Assembly: GCA_026400815.1 (NCBI GenBank)
Contig: JAPLOI010000004.1
Location: forward strand, 124,001 to 188,000
Reading direction: 5' to 3'
From: Alphaproteobacteria bacterium
GTDB lineage: Bacteria; Pseudomonadota; Alphaproteobacteria; Acetobacterales; Acetobacteraceae
DNA: 64,000 nt
Below are positions 1 through 8,350 of the stretch, piece after piece (the first letter of the stretch is position 1; every line of letters begins with the position of its first letter). The translations under genes and the position numbers were made by a program. Under the pieces are notes generated by a model that was not told the DNA's origin, ran no database searches, and worked only from the letters and a program-made list of their open reading frames with translations.

Positions 1-1025
1 TCCACGCTGAAGGCGGCAGGCTGGATGCGCGGGCTGGCGCCGAACATGCCCTCGGGCACCGGCTGGGTCATCTTGACGGCCAGGCCTTCCATGACGCGAT
101 CGACCAGGGCATCGCGGTTGATGGCCAGGCTGAGGGCCTCGCGGACCTTGGCGTTGCGCCAGGGGTTCTGGGCCAGCGGGTTGCCGGCATTGTCCTTCAC
201 GCCCTGGGGCTGGTCCTGACCGACCTCGGTGTAGACCATGTAGACATAGGCGGACGGGCCCGAGAACAGCCGCATCTTCGGGTCGGTCTTCAGGCGCGGG
301 ACGTCGGCGATGGGCACGCGGTTGATGAAGTCCACATCGCCCGAAAGCAGGGCGGCGACGCGGGCGGGATCACGCGCGATGGGCAGGATGCGCAGGTTGG
401 CCCAATGCGGCTTTTCGCCCCAATAGCCCTCGTTGCGGGCCAGGAGCTGCGGGGCGCCAGGGGACCACGAGGTGAGCTTGAAGGGGCCGGTGCCGTTGTT
501 CGCCTTGCCCGCGTTGAAATCCGACGTGGTGGCGCTGCCGGTGCTGCGCGACATCATGAACACGTTGGAGAGATTGGTGGGCAGCAGCGGGGCGGGGCCG
601 TTGGTGACGAAGCGGACCGTGTGCGCATCTACCACCACCACTTCCTTGATCTGGTTGGTGTAGACGATATAGGCGCTGGGGTTGCCCGGCAGGGTGGGGA
701 TGCGCGCGAGGGTGAACTTCACGTCTTCCGCGGTGAAATCGGACCCGTCGTGGAATTTCACGCCAGGGCGCAGCTTGAATTCCCAGGTGGTGTCGTCGAT
801 CACCTTCCAGGACAAAGCGAGGCTGGGGACGAGCTGCAGGTTGACGTCGCGGCCGATCAGTGTGTCGTACTGGTTGCGCATCGCCTGGGTGTTGGAGCCC
901 AGCAGGTTCCACTGCGGGTCCATCGTATTCGGCTCGTTCTGGATGCCGATGCTGAGGGTTTGCGCCGCGGCGGCCGTGGACAGGGCGGTCGCGAAGGCGA
1001 AGGCGAGGGTGGCGAGTTTGCGCAC
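1..1025 (-). CDS. ABC transporter substrate-binding protein, family 5 (partial, 3' end outside window)
   Basis: Periplasmic solute-binding protein of the oligopeptide/nickel class (SBP_bac_5), expected to deliver a ligand to an ABC importer; no permease or ATPase is visible here. It begins with a GTG codon and a clear Sec signal peptide (MRKLATLAFAF, then alanine-rich, cut near AAAAQ). The mature part opens with LSIGIQNEPNTMDPQW and contains LRPGVKFHDGSDFTAEDV, the usual family signature. About 341 residues are present and the rest runs off the left edge. A GGAG lies about 11 nt before the GTG. It ends a run of catabolic genes read in the same direction, which suggests uptake of the substrate they degrade; the ligand is unknown. 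Confidence 0.85.
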   Translation of the reverse strand, partial: MRKLATLAFAFATALSTAAAAQTLSIGIQNEPNTMDPQWNLLGSNTQAMRNQYDTLIGRDVNLQLVPSLALSWKVIDDTTWEFKLRPGVKFHDGSDFTAEDVKFTLARIPTLPGNPSAYIVYTNQIKEVVVVDAHTVRFVTNGPAPLLPTNLSNVFMMSRSTGSATTSDFNAGKANNGTGPFKLTSWSPGAPQLLARNEGYWGEKPHWANLRILPIARDPARVAALLSGDVDFINRVPIADVPRLKTDPKMRLFSGPSAYVYMVYTEVGQDQPQGVKDNAGNPLAQNPWRNAKVREALSLAINRDALVDRVMEGLAVKMTQPVPEGMFGASPRIQPAAFSV

Positions 1026-1140
1026 GCGGCGGCTCCCGTGAATGGTGCAAAACGACGACCGCGCCCGACGAGCGGGCGCGGCGTTGCAGTGAGCGTAATG
1101 GAGGGTTGCGCCCCGATCAAGCGACCAGGACGCGGTAGGG

Positions 1141-2277
1141 TCAGCCCACCTGGTCGGCCAGCAGGCCCAGGTGATAGGCGCTGTCGCCCCAGCTGTGTTC
1201 GAACACCATCACGCGGCGGAAGTAGTGGCCGACGGCGTACTCCTCCGTCATGCCGATGCCGCCGTGCAGCTGGACCGAGTTCTGGGTGACGAAACGGCCG
1301 GACTGGCCGACGCCGACCTTGGCCATGGAGATGTTGCGGGTACGCTCCGCCGCATCCTCCTCATCCACCATCATGGCGGCGAGCATGGCCATGGAACGGG
1401 CCTGCTCCACCTCGATCAGCATATCGGCCGCCTTGTGCTGCAGCACCTGGTTGGTGCCGATGGGGCGGCCGAACTGCACGCGGGTGCGCAGGTAGTCCAG
1501 CGTCATCGTGTGGGCGGCTTCGCAGGCGCCCACTGTTTCCGCGGCGAAGGCGGCGATGCCGGCCTGGGTCACGCGCTCGATGATGCCGTAGGCATCGCCC
1601 ACGGTGCCGAGCACGGCTTCGGGGCCGAGCTTGACAGTGGAGAGCGAGATTTCGGCAGCACGGGTGCCATCACGCATGGCGTAGCCGCGGCGAGCGACGC
1701 CGGGGGTGTTGGCGGGGACGAGGAAGAGGGTGAGCCCCTCCTTGTCCATGCGGTCACCACCGGTGCGGGCGGAGACGACCAGCATATCGGCACAGTCGCC
1801 GTGCAGGACGACGGACTTGGCGCCTTCCAGCACCCAGCCGGAGCCGTCCTTGGTGGCGGTGGTGAGAACATCCGTCAGGTCGTAGCGGGCCTGCTGTTCG
1901 CCATGGGCCCAGCCCAGCTTGAGCGAGCCGTCGACAATCTGGGGCAGGATCTCGCCCTTCTGCGCCTCGTTGCCCGCGTATTTGATGGCGCTGCCGCCGA
2001 GGACGACGGTGGCGAGGAAGGGTTCGACCACCAGCGAGCGGCCGAAGGCTTCCATCACCATCATGATGTCGACGGCGCCGCCGCCGAAGCCGCCGTACTC
2101 CTCGGGGAAGGGGAGGCCGAGCAGGCCGAGCTCGGCATACTTCTCCCACATCTCCTGGGACCAGCCCTGGGCGGACTTAATGTAGCCGCGGCGCGCATCG
2201 AAGGCGTAGCGGTCTGCCAGCAGGCGGCTGACGCTGTCGTTCAGCAGCCGTTGGTCTTCTGTGAGTTCGAAATCCAT
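1141..2277 (-). CDS. Acyl-CoA dehydrogenase, PimD-like (378 aa)
   Basis: FAD-dependent acyl-CoA dehydrogenase that would introduce an alpha-beta double bond into an acyl-CoA. Visible landmarks are the N-terminal helical domain from DFELTEDQRLLNDSV, the RTRVQFGRPIG segment and the C-terminal LHGGIGMTEEYAVGHYFRR segment that borders the active site. Its ATG overlaps the stop codon of the upstream 406-aa dehydrogenase by one base (TGATG), so the two are translationally coupled. The pair resembles the small and large subunits of pimeloyl-CoA dehydrogenase (PimD/PimC) and also fits the heteromeric pattern of steroid side-chain dehydrogenases. The assignment to a particular substrate is open. A longer reading to 2388 was rejected because it only extends into the neighbouring gene. 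Confidence 0.88.
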   Translation of the reverse strand: MDFELTEDQRLLNDSVSRLLADRYAFDARRGYIKSAQGWSQEMWEKYAELGLLGLPFPEEYGGFGGGAVDIMMVMEAFGRSLVVEPFLATVVLGGSAIKYAGNEAQKGEILPQIVDGSLKLGWAHGEQQARYDLTDVLTTATKDGSGWVLEGAKSVVLHGDCADMLVVSARTGGDRMDKEGLTLFLVPANTPGVARRGYAMRDGTRAAEISLSTVKLGPEAVLGTVGDAYGIIERVTQAGIAAFAAETVGACEAAHTMTLDYLRTRVQFGRPIGTNQVLQHKAADMLIEVEQARSMAMLAAMMVDEEDAAERTRNISMAKVGVGQSGRFVTQNSVQLHGGIGMTEEYAVGHYFRRVMVFEHSWGDSAYHLGLLADQVG

Positions 2278-3497
2278 CAGAGCCTCAGGATCGCTTTGTT
2301 CAGGATGTTCTTCTGGATCTCGTTCGTGCCGCCGTAGATGGAGGCGGCGCGGAGCATGAGGTACGGCGGGGCGGCATAGCCGGCCCATTCCGGCCCGATC
2401 AGCGGCTCATTGTCGCCGGACTCGCGGTTGAGCAGATCCAGCTCCTTGGCCCAATCGGGCATGGCGAGCGGGCCGGCGATGTCCATGACCAGCTCGGCCG
2501 TGTCCTGCAGCAGCTCGGTGCCCTTGATCTTGAGGACGGAGCTGAACGGATCCGGCTTGCCATCGGAGTTGCCGGCGGCCTTGGCGACGACGCGGAGCTG
2601 GGTGAGTTCCAGCGCCTTGGCCTGGACCTGCAGCTTGGCGACGCGCTGGCGGAAGCCGGCATCCTCGATCAGGGGCTTGCCGTTCTGGCGCACGTCGCGG
2701 GCGAGTTCCTGGGCGTAGTTGATGCGCTCCATCGACTTGCCGAGGCGGGCGATGCCGGTGCGCTCGTTGCCCAGGAGGAACTTGGCGACGTCCCAGCCCT
2801 TGTTTTCCTCATAGACCCGGTTGGCGACCGGGACCTTCACGTCGTCGAAGAAGACCTCGTTGAGGTGGTGGCTGTTGTCGATCGAGATGATGGGACGGAC
2901 GGTGATGCCCGGCGTCTTCATGTCGATCAGCAGGAAGCTGATGCCTTCCTGCGGCTTGCGGGCGTTGGGATCCGTGCGGACCAGGGCGAAGCACCAGTCG
3001 GCGTGGTGGGCGGTGCTGGTCCAGATCTTCTGGCCGTTGACGATGTAGTCGTCGCCCACGCGCTTGGCGGCGGTCTTCAGCGAGGCCAGGTCGGAGCCGG
3101 AGCCGGGCTCGGAGAAGCCCTGGCACCACCAATCCTCGAGGTTGGCGGCGCGGGGCAGGATGTGGGCCTTCTGCTCCGGCGTGCCGAATTGGATGATGAC
3201 CGGGCCGATCATGGTGATGTTGAAGCCATTCACCTCCGGCGCGTGGTTGATCTGATTTTCCTCCTGGAAAATCATGCGCTGGGTGGGCGACCAGTCGGTG
3301 CCGCCATAGGCCTTCGGCCACTTATAGGTGGCCCAGCCCTTCTTGTTCAGGATCCGCTGCCAATCCACGATGTCCTGCTTGGTGGGGCTGTAGCCCAGGC
3401 GCAGGCGCTCGCGGGTGCGGGCGGGCAGGTTCTGGCGAATGAAATCGCGGACTTCCTTGCGGAAGGCGACCTCTTCCTCGGTGAAGCGAAGATCCAT
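2277..3497 (-). CDS. Acyl-CoA dehydrogenase, PimC-like (406 aa), copy 1
   Basis: Acyl-CoA dehydrogenase of the large-subunit type. It starts at MDLRFTEEEVAFRKEVRDF and contains the family blocks WWCQGFSEPGSGSDLASLKT, NGQKIWTSTAHHADW and FLLGNERTGIARLGKSMERI. It is highly similar along its whole length to the dehydrogenase at 3719-4939, so the two arose by duplication. The open frame continues upstream to 3896, but that stretch is the AT-rich repeat and not protein-like; MDLRF aligns exactly with the start of the paralogue. Its stop overlaps the next dehydrogenase's start, which implies a two-subunit enzyme. Substrate unknown. Confidence 0.9.
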   Translation of the reverse strand: MDLRFTEEEVAFRKEVRDFIRQNLPARTRERLRLGYSPTKQDIVDWQRILNKKGWATYKWPKAYGGTDWSPTQRMIFQEENQINHAPEVNGFNITMIGPVIIQFGTPEQKAHILPRAANLEDWWCQGFSEPGSGSDLASLKTAAKRVGDDYIVNGQKIWTSTAHHADWCFALVRTDPNARKPQEGISFLLIDMKTPGITVRPIISIDNSHHLNEVFFDDVKVPVANRVYEENKGWDVAKFLLGNERTGIARLGKSMERINYAQELARDVRQNGKPLIEDAGFRQRVAKLQVQAKALELTQLRVVAKAAGNSDGKPDPFSSVLKIKGTELLQDTAELVMDIAGPLAMPDWAKELDLLNRESGDNEPLIGPEWAGYAAPPYLMLRAASIYGGTNEIQKNILNKAILRL

Positions 3498-3574
3498 TGG
3501 GTTTCCTCTCGCGCCGTGACGCTGTTGCCAGGGATTATGTGGGGTGGTTTTGCGGGGGGCAAGGGTGGGGAGGA

Positions 3575-3717
3575 AGCGCGTTCTTTTTTGAAAAAAAGAA
3601 CCAAAAAACGTTTGTTTGTTTGCCTGCGGCGGGCACCTCGACCGCCTGCACAGGCGGCCGGGGCGCGAACAAATAAAGTCTTTTTGCTTCTTTTTCTTCA
3701 GAAAAAGAAGATTCTTG
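3575..3717. repeat. AT-rich double-hairpin intergenic repeat, copy A
   Basis: Left arm at 3581-3609 folds as TTCTTTTTT against AAAAAAGAA. Right arm at 3675-3711 folds as TTCTTTTTC against GAAAAAGAA and is close to the reverse complement of the left arm. Between them lies a GC-rich core with a perfect palindrome, CCGCCTG-CA-CAGGCGG (3642-3657). Two other copies occur at 58493-58625 and 60323-60435 with the same arms but different cores. Here it sits between two acyl-CoA dehydrogenase paralogues. It resembles REP/BIME-type elements and carries no coding sequence. A weak transcription-ending role for the gene at 3719-4939 is possible but not shown. Confidence 0.85.
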
Positions 3718-3718
3718 C

Positions 3719-4939
3719 TTAAAGTCTTAGCACAGCCTTGTTCAGGATGTTCTTCTGGATTTCGGTCGTGCCGCCGGCGATGCTGGAGGCGCGGTGCATC
3801 AGGTAGGGTCCGGCGGCGAAGCCGGCGTAGTCGGGACCGATGGGCGGCTCGTTCTCGCCGGACTCGCGGTTCAGCAGGTCCAGTTCCTTGGCCCATTGCG
3901 GCATGGCGAGCGGGCCGACGGCGTCCATGATGAGTTCGGACGTGTCCTGGCCGAGTTCGCCGCCCTTGATCTTGAGGAGGGAGGAGAAGGGGTCGGGCTT
4001 GCCGTCGGACTGCTGCATCATCTTGGCGACGACGCGGAGCTGGGTGATTTCGAGCGCCTTGGCGCGGATTTCGAGGGAGGCGACGCGTTCGCGCTGGAGC
4101 TTGTCGTCCAGCAGGGGGGCGCCGTGGTTGCGGAGGTGGGGGCTGAGCTCGCGGATGTCTTCCAGGCGGGCCATGGACTTGCCGAGGCGGGCGATGCCGG
4201 TGCGTTCGTTGCCGAGGAGAAACTTGGCGACGTCCCAGCCCTTGTTTTCCTCATAGACGCGCTGGGTAACGGGGACGCGGACGTCGTCGAAGAAGACTTC
4301 GTTGAAGTGGTGGCTGCCGTCGATGGAGATGATCGGGCGGACGGTGATGCCGGGGGTCTTCATGTCGATCAGCAGGAAGCTGATGCCTTCCTGCGGCTTG
4401 CGGGCCTGGGGGTTGGTGCGGACGAGGGCGAAGATCCAGTCGGCGTGATGGGCGGTGGAGGTCCAGATCTTCTGGCCGTTGACCACGTAGTGGTCGCCAT
4501 CGAGGACGGCGGAGGTTTTCAGCGAGGCGAGGTCGGAGCCGGAGCCGGGTTCGGAGAAGCCCTGGCACCACCAGATGTCGAGGTTGGCGGTGGGGGCGAT
4601 GAAGCGTTCCTTCTGCTCCGGCGTGCCGAACTGGATCAGCACCGGGCCGATCATGGTGATGTTGAAGCTGTTCACCTCTGGCGCATGGGCAAGCATGTTC
4701 TCGTCTTGGAAGATCATGCGCATGGTGGGGGACCAGGCCTGGCCGCCGTATTCCTGGGGCCATTTGTAGGTGGCCCAGCCCTTCTTGTTCAGGATGCGCT
4801 GCCAGGTGACGACATCGGATTTGGTGGGCGGGTAGCCCAGGCGCATGCGTTCCAGGGTTTTGGCCGGGAGGTTCCCGCGGATGAAGGCGCGGACTTCCTG
4901 GCGGAAGGCGATTTCTTCCTCGGTGAAGCGCAGTTCCAT
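3719..4939 (-). CDS. Acyl-CoA dehydrogenase, PimC-like (406 aa), copy 2
   Basis: Second large-subunit-type acyl-CoA dehydrogenase, beginning MELRFTEEEIAFRQEVRAF, the same length as its neighbour at 2277-3497. It shares the blocks WWCQGFSEPGSGSDLASLKT and FLLGNERTGIARLGKSMARL. Most differences lie in the region around residues 255-300 and near the C terminus (EPPIGPDYAGFAAGPYLMHR here), where acyl-chain specificity may differ. It is separated from copy 1 by repeat A (221 nt), so coupling is likely weaker than between copy 1 and the small-subunit gene. TAA stop at 3719-3721. Substrate unknown. Confidence 0.9.
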   Translation of the reverse strand: MELRFTEEEIAFRQEVRAFIRGNLPAKTLERMRLGYPPTKSDVVTWQRILNKKGWATYKWPQEYGGQAWSPTMRMIFQDENMLAHAPEVNSFNITMIGPVLIQFGTPEQKERFIAPTANLDIWWCQGFSEPGSGSDLASLKTSAVLDGDHYVVNGQKIWTSTAHHADWIFALVRTNPQARKPQEGISFLLIDMKTPGITVRPIISIDGSHHFNEVFFDDVRVPVTQRVYEENKGWDVAKFLLGNERTGIARLGKSMARLEDIRELSPHLRNHGAPLLDDKLQRERVASLEIRAKALEITQLRVVAKMMQQSDGKPDPFSSLLKIKGGELGQDTSELIMDAVGPLAMPQWAKELDLLNRESGENEPPIGPDYAGFAAGPYLMHRASSIAGGTTEIQKNILNKAVLRL

Positions 4940-5031
4940 GGCGTTTTCCTTCCCCTGGACGCGAGTGGGGCGTGACCTTCGCGGTTTCCCGGGAAGATCA
5001 CGCCCCTTTTCAGGCTAGCGGGTCAAGCGAT

Positions 5032-6591
5032 TTACTGGAGCCAGAGGTCCCAGTTGCGGTGGGCGTACCAGGGCTGCCAGCCGCCGACCTTCTTGCTGAT
5101 GGCGACCGCGCGGCCGGCATCGGAGATCTTGACCAGGTAGGCCTTGCTGCGGATGGCGGTTTCAGCCTCAAGCCAGGCCTTCTTGCGCTCGTTGATGTCG
5201 AACGAGGTGAAGAAGCGGCCATAGGGGCCATCCACATCGGGGTCCTTCAGGTTGGTCAGGCCGGTGTGGGTGTAGATCAGCGGGCGCCACTGCTGCGGGC
5301 CAAGCAGGGGCTGCGAGCAATAGCCGGTCATGGAAACGTTCCAGCCGCCTTCGCCGCTCTGCAGGGCGTTGGCGTTGGTGATCCAGTCCGTCACGCGCAT
5401 TTCGACGTTCATGCCGGCGGCCTTCATGGCCTGTTCCAGCACCAGCATCTGGCTGCGCATGTAGGCATACACGCCGTTGGTGTGGATGATGATCTTCTCA
5501 CCCTTGTAGCCGGCTTCCTGCAGGAGCTTGCGCGCCTTCGCCGGGTTCTTCTCGTTGTAGTAGGGCTTCATCTGGTCGCCGGTGTAGAACGGGCTGTTCG
5601 GATAGAGCAGCGAGGCGTTCTGGCGGGTGACGCTGCTGGAGACTTCGGCCATCTCCTCCGTGTCCACCACGGCGGCGATGGCCTGGCGGATCTTCACGTC
5701 GCGGGTGATGCCGTTGTCGCCGCGCAGGATGATGGTGTGCATGCAGCCCGGGAAGACCTTCTCGACGACGATGTCGGCGCGGCCCTTGAAGAGGTCGATC
5801 TGTTCCACCTCGATATCGGCGAGGTGGGCGGTGCCGGCCTGCATGGCAGCAACGCGGGTGCCGACCTCGGGCAGGAAGTTGTAGCGCAGCGTGTCGATGT
5901 GCACGGTCTTGCGGCCGGCGAAGCCATCCGGGCCCGGCGCGGAGGTGTCGGCGGTGTAGTCATCGAAGCGGCGGAAGGTGACGTGGCTGTCCTTGACCAG
6001 TTCGCCGAGGCGGAAGGGGCCGGTGCCGATGGGCGTGATGTCGCGCGCGCCCTTGGCGGCTTCCTCGGCGGGGAGGATCGACATCGGGAAGCACGGGGTT
6101 TTCATCACGTCCAGCAGGACGGCGGAGCCTTCCTTCAGGTTGATGATGAAGGTGTTGGCATCCGGCGCTTCCATGCTCGACACCTGGGCGAAGACCGGCG
6201 CGTTGGGGCTGATCTTGGCGTAGCGCTGCATGGTGGCGAGCACGTCGGCCGAGGACATGGTCTTGCCGTTGTGGAACTTCACGCCCTGGCGCAGCGTGAA
6301 GGTGAACTTCTTGCCGTCGGGCGCGACATCGACCTTGCTGGCGAGCATGGGCTTGGCCGAGTAGTCGTCGCCCATCATGACCAGGCTTTCGTACATGTGC
6401 ATCGCGGTCTCAAGCTGGACCGTGGTGCAGAACATGGCCGGGTCGAAGTGATCCATCCCGGAGACGTGGCCATGGATGAGGGTGCCGCCCTTCTTGGCCT
6501 GTGGGTTGGCGGTTTGCGCGATGGCGGGCGAGGCCAATGCCAAGCCTATGGCGGCCAGGCCATAGACCCAGGACGATGCAGCCGGTTTCAT
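5032..6591 (-). CDS. ABC transporter substrate-binding protein, family 5 (519 aa)
   Basis: Complete periplasmic binding protein of the oligopeptide/nickel class. It has a Sec signal peptide (MKPAASSWVYGLAAIGLALA, cut near AIAQ), followed by TANPQAKKGGTLIHGHVSGM, then TLRQGVKFHNGKTMSSADV, the usual family signature, and IVVEKVFPGCMHTIILRGD in the second lobe. The length is typical. Like the protein at the left edge it lies inside the acyl-CoA catabolic gene set without a permease, so both may work with transporter parts encoded elsewhere. The ligand cannot be read from the sequence. Confidence 0.88.
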   Translation of the reverse strand: MKPAASSWVYGLAAIGLALASPAIAQTANPQAKKGGTLIHGHVSGMDHFDPAMFCTTVQLETAMHMYESLVMMGDDYSAKPMLASKVDVAPDGKKFTFTLRQGVKFHNGKTMSSADVLATMQRYAKISPNAPVFAQVSSMEAPDANTFIINLKEGSAVLLDVMKTPCFPMSILPAEEAAKGARDITPIGTGPFRLGELVKDSHVTFRRFDDYTADTSAPGPDGFAGRKTVHIDTLRYNFLPEVGTRVAAMQAGTAHLADIEVEQIDLFKGRADIVVEKVFPGCMHTIILRGDNGITRDVKIRQAIAAVVDTEEMAEVSSSVTRQNASLLYPNSPFYTGDQMKPYYNEKNPAKARKLLQEAGYKGEKIIIHTNGVYAYMRSQMLVLEQAMKAAGMNVEMRVTDWITNANALQSGEGGWNVSMTGYCSQPLLGPQQWRPLIYTHTGLTNLKDPDVDGPYGRFFTSFDINERKKAWLEAETAIRSKAYLVKISDAGRAVAISKKVGGWQPWYAHRNWDLWLQ

Positions 6592-6678
6592 GTTTTTGCT
6601 CCCTGTACGGCCGCCGTGGCGGCATTGCCGGGAGCGTAGAACAGGAAACCGGCTTTTGGGAACAGGTTCGACGCCGAT

Positions 6679-7143
6679 TCAGGCTCTCTCGATGCGGGTG
6701 AGCAGGCAGCCGGGCTTGGCGGTGTGGATGTTGACGAAGCTGGTGCGCGGGTCGGCGAGCGCGCGGGCGAGCGGGGCATCGGCATCCGGGCCTTCGGCAA
6801 CCTGGCCGAGGTCGTAGAGCACCATCTGGTTGGCATCATAGGCGCGGACGGAGACGAGGCTGGTGCGGATGATGGGGGCGAGCTCGTTTTCGCCGGTGTA
6901 GGCGGGACAGTCCTGCTCGTGCAGGAAGATGGGGCTGGGGGTCCAGTAGATGCCGGTGGGGCCCGAGAGGCGGTAGGAGCCGAGGAGGACGGCCTCGCCC
7001 TTGGCGGCGTTCTGCAGGCAGTGGCGGCAGGGGGCGCCGGTGCCGGGGGAGATGGAGCGGCGCAGCGCGTTGCCGAAATCATCCTGGCCGGTGGCGCGCC
7101 AGCGGGCGGCGGTTTCGGTGGGGATGGGGACGCAGCGGAACAT
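6679..7143 (-). CDS. DUF1203-like protein (154 aa)
   Basis: Small soluble protein of unknown function. The blocks CRHCLQNAAKGEAVLLGSYR, SPIFLHEQDCPAY and ANQMVLYDLGQV match the pattern I know for the DUF1203 family, in which a cysteine-containing segment is followed by a conserved His-Glu region. No signal peptide or membrane segment is seen. Seventy-five bases separate it from the hydroxyacyl-CoA dehydrogenase gene upstream and 87 from the binding-protein gene downstream. Its place in the run suggests co-transcription, but I cannot assign a role. Confidence 0.7.
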   Translation of the reverse strand: MFRCVPIPTETAARWRATGQDDFGNALRRSISPGTGAPCRHCLQNAAKGEAVLLGSYRLSGPTGIYWTPSPIFLHEQDCPAYTGENELAPIIRTSLVSVRAYDANQMVLYDLGQVAEGPDADAPLARALADPRTSFVNIHTAKPGCLLTRIERA

Positions 7144-7218
7144 CGGGGGGACTCCTTGGTGGGTGGAGCCCTGAGTAGCGGCGCGGAGGGCGGCAGGACC
7201 ATCCGCGCCTTGCTCTGG

Positions 7219-7959
7219 CTATTTGAGGGTGCGGCCGCCCCAGAGTTCGAAGGGGCCCATGGGCCAGCGGAAGCAGTCCTTCATCAGCTGGTCCACCTCC
7301 TCCTCCGTGCAGATGCCTTCATCGACCACGCGGCGGGATTCGCGGCGGACGGCGGCGTTGATGCGGTTGGCAACGTAGCCCCACTGCTCCGGCTGGTCCT
7401 TCACCACGATGGGGTTCTTGTTGCAGCGCTTCGCGAGTTCGCTGACCAGGGCGATGGTTTCATCGGACGTGCTGGGGGCGCGGACGATCTCGGCCATGCG
7501 CATCACGGCGCAGGGCTGGGCCCAGTGCCAGCCGACGACCTGGGACGGGCGGCGGGTGGCGTAGGCGAGTGCGGTGATCGGCAGGCCGGCGGAGTTGGAG
7601 GTGAGGATGGCGCGCGGCGGGGCGTGCTCGTCCATGTCGCGGAAGACGCGGCATTTGAGGTCGAGGTCCTCGGGCACGGCTTCGACGGTGAGGCCGGCTT
7701 CGGAGACGGCTTCGGCAAGGGTAGCGACGGGGCGGATGCGGCCCATCGTGGCGCGGACTTCGTCTGGCGTCAGCTTGCCGCGATCGACGGCGCGGCGCAG
7801 GCCGAAGCGGCCATTCTCGATCGTGTCCATGGCGATGGCGAGTTGCGACGGGGTGGCATCGAAGAGGCGGATTTCGCAGCCGGCGGTGGCGATCACCTGG
7901 GCGATCTGGGTGCCCATGATGCCGGCGCCGATGACGCCGACGACGGGAAGCGTGCTCAT
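7219..7959 (-). CDS. 3-hydroxyacyl-CoA dehydrogenase, C-terminally short (246 aa)
   Basis: NAD-dependent 3-hydroxyacyl-CoA dehydrogenase, third step of beta-oxidation. The N-terminal Rossmann fold shows GVIGAGIMGTQIAQVIATAG. The catalytic region is recognisable but altered: TSNSAGLPITALA followed by GWHWAQPCAVMRMAEIV, where family members usually have HFFNP. The C-terminal domain starts normally (GYVANRINAAVRRESRRVVD, then WPMGPFELWG) but the protein stops at GGRTLK, about 35-45 residues short of the family's usual end. No continuation is visible in another frame. It overlaps the DUF35 gene by four bases (ATGA). It may be a specialised or weakened enzyme. Confidence 0.8.
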   Translation of the reverse strand: MSTLPVVGVIGAGIMGTQIAQVIATAGCEIRLFDATPSQLAIAMDTIENGRFGLRRAVDRGKLTPDEVRATMGRIRPVATLAEAVSEAGLTVEAVPEDLDLKCRVFRDMDEHAPPRAILTSNSAGLPITALAYATRRPSQVVGWHWAQPCAVMRMAEIVRAPSTSDETIALVSELAKRCNKNPIVVKDQPEQWGYVANRINAAVRRESRRVVDEGICTEEEVDQLMKDCFRWPMGPFELWGGRTLK

Positions 7960-8345
7960 GGGGCGGCCTTCGTGAAGTTGGGCAGTGGGGGGAGGCCTTC
8001 GCGCTCACGCCAGGTGACGGTGACGCGGTCGCCGATGGTACACGGCGTGCCGTCGATGCCGGTGACGAGGCGGGGGCCTTCATCGAGGTCGATCAGGGCG
8101 ACCTGGTAGGGGGGCTTGAGTTCGGGCAGCAGCTGGACGTGGACGGTGGTGACGGAGTGGACGGTGCCCTGCCCTTTCGTCTCCACCCACTCCAGCGTGT
8201 CGGCGTCGCATTCCAGGCAGAAGGGGCGCGGATAGTGCTGGTGGTGGCCGCAGGCCTGGCAGCGCTGGACAATGAGGCTGCGGCGTTGCGCGGCTTCCCA
8301 GTAGGGCCAGAGCACCGGGTCGTCGATCTGCATGCGGTCGCTCAT
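7956..8345 (-). CDS. DUF35-type zinc-ribbon/OB-fold protein (129 aa)
   Basis: Small partner protein of thiolase-like enzymes. An N-terminal rubredoxin-like zinc ribbon carries the four cysteines of CQACGHHQHYPRPFCLEC (about residues 29-46) and is followed by an OB-fold (TVHSVTTVHVQLL to IGDRVTVTWRE). In known systems such proteins bind a SCP2-type thiolase or aldolase and act as scaffold or acyl-CoA carrier (for example the DUF35 part of ChsH2 with Ltp2). Here it lies 5 nt after the thiolase-like gene and overlaps the dehydrogenase gene, which strongly suggests a complex with the thiolase-like protein. Confidence 0.85.
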   Translation of the reverse strand: MSDRMQIDDPVLWPYWEAAQRRSLIVQRCQACGHHQHYPRPFCLECDADTLEWVETKGQGTVHSVTTVHVQLLPELKPPYQVALIDLDEGPRLVTGIDGTPCTIGDRVTVTWREREGLPPLPNFTKAAP

Positions 8346-8350
8346 GGTGC

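Noticed and set aside
3575-3717. Twin-hairpin repeats as a CRISPR array or insertion sequence
   Set aside because: Only single units at three separate places, no regular spacers, no cas genes, no transposase.
3498-3896. N-terminal extension of the acyl-CoA dehydrogenase (copy 1)
   Set aside because: The extension runs through the AT-rich repeat and into the neighbouring gene's end, has no protein-like composition, and the paralogue starts at the internal ATG.
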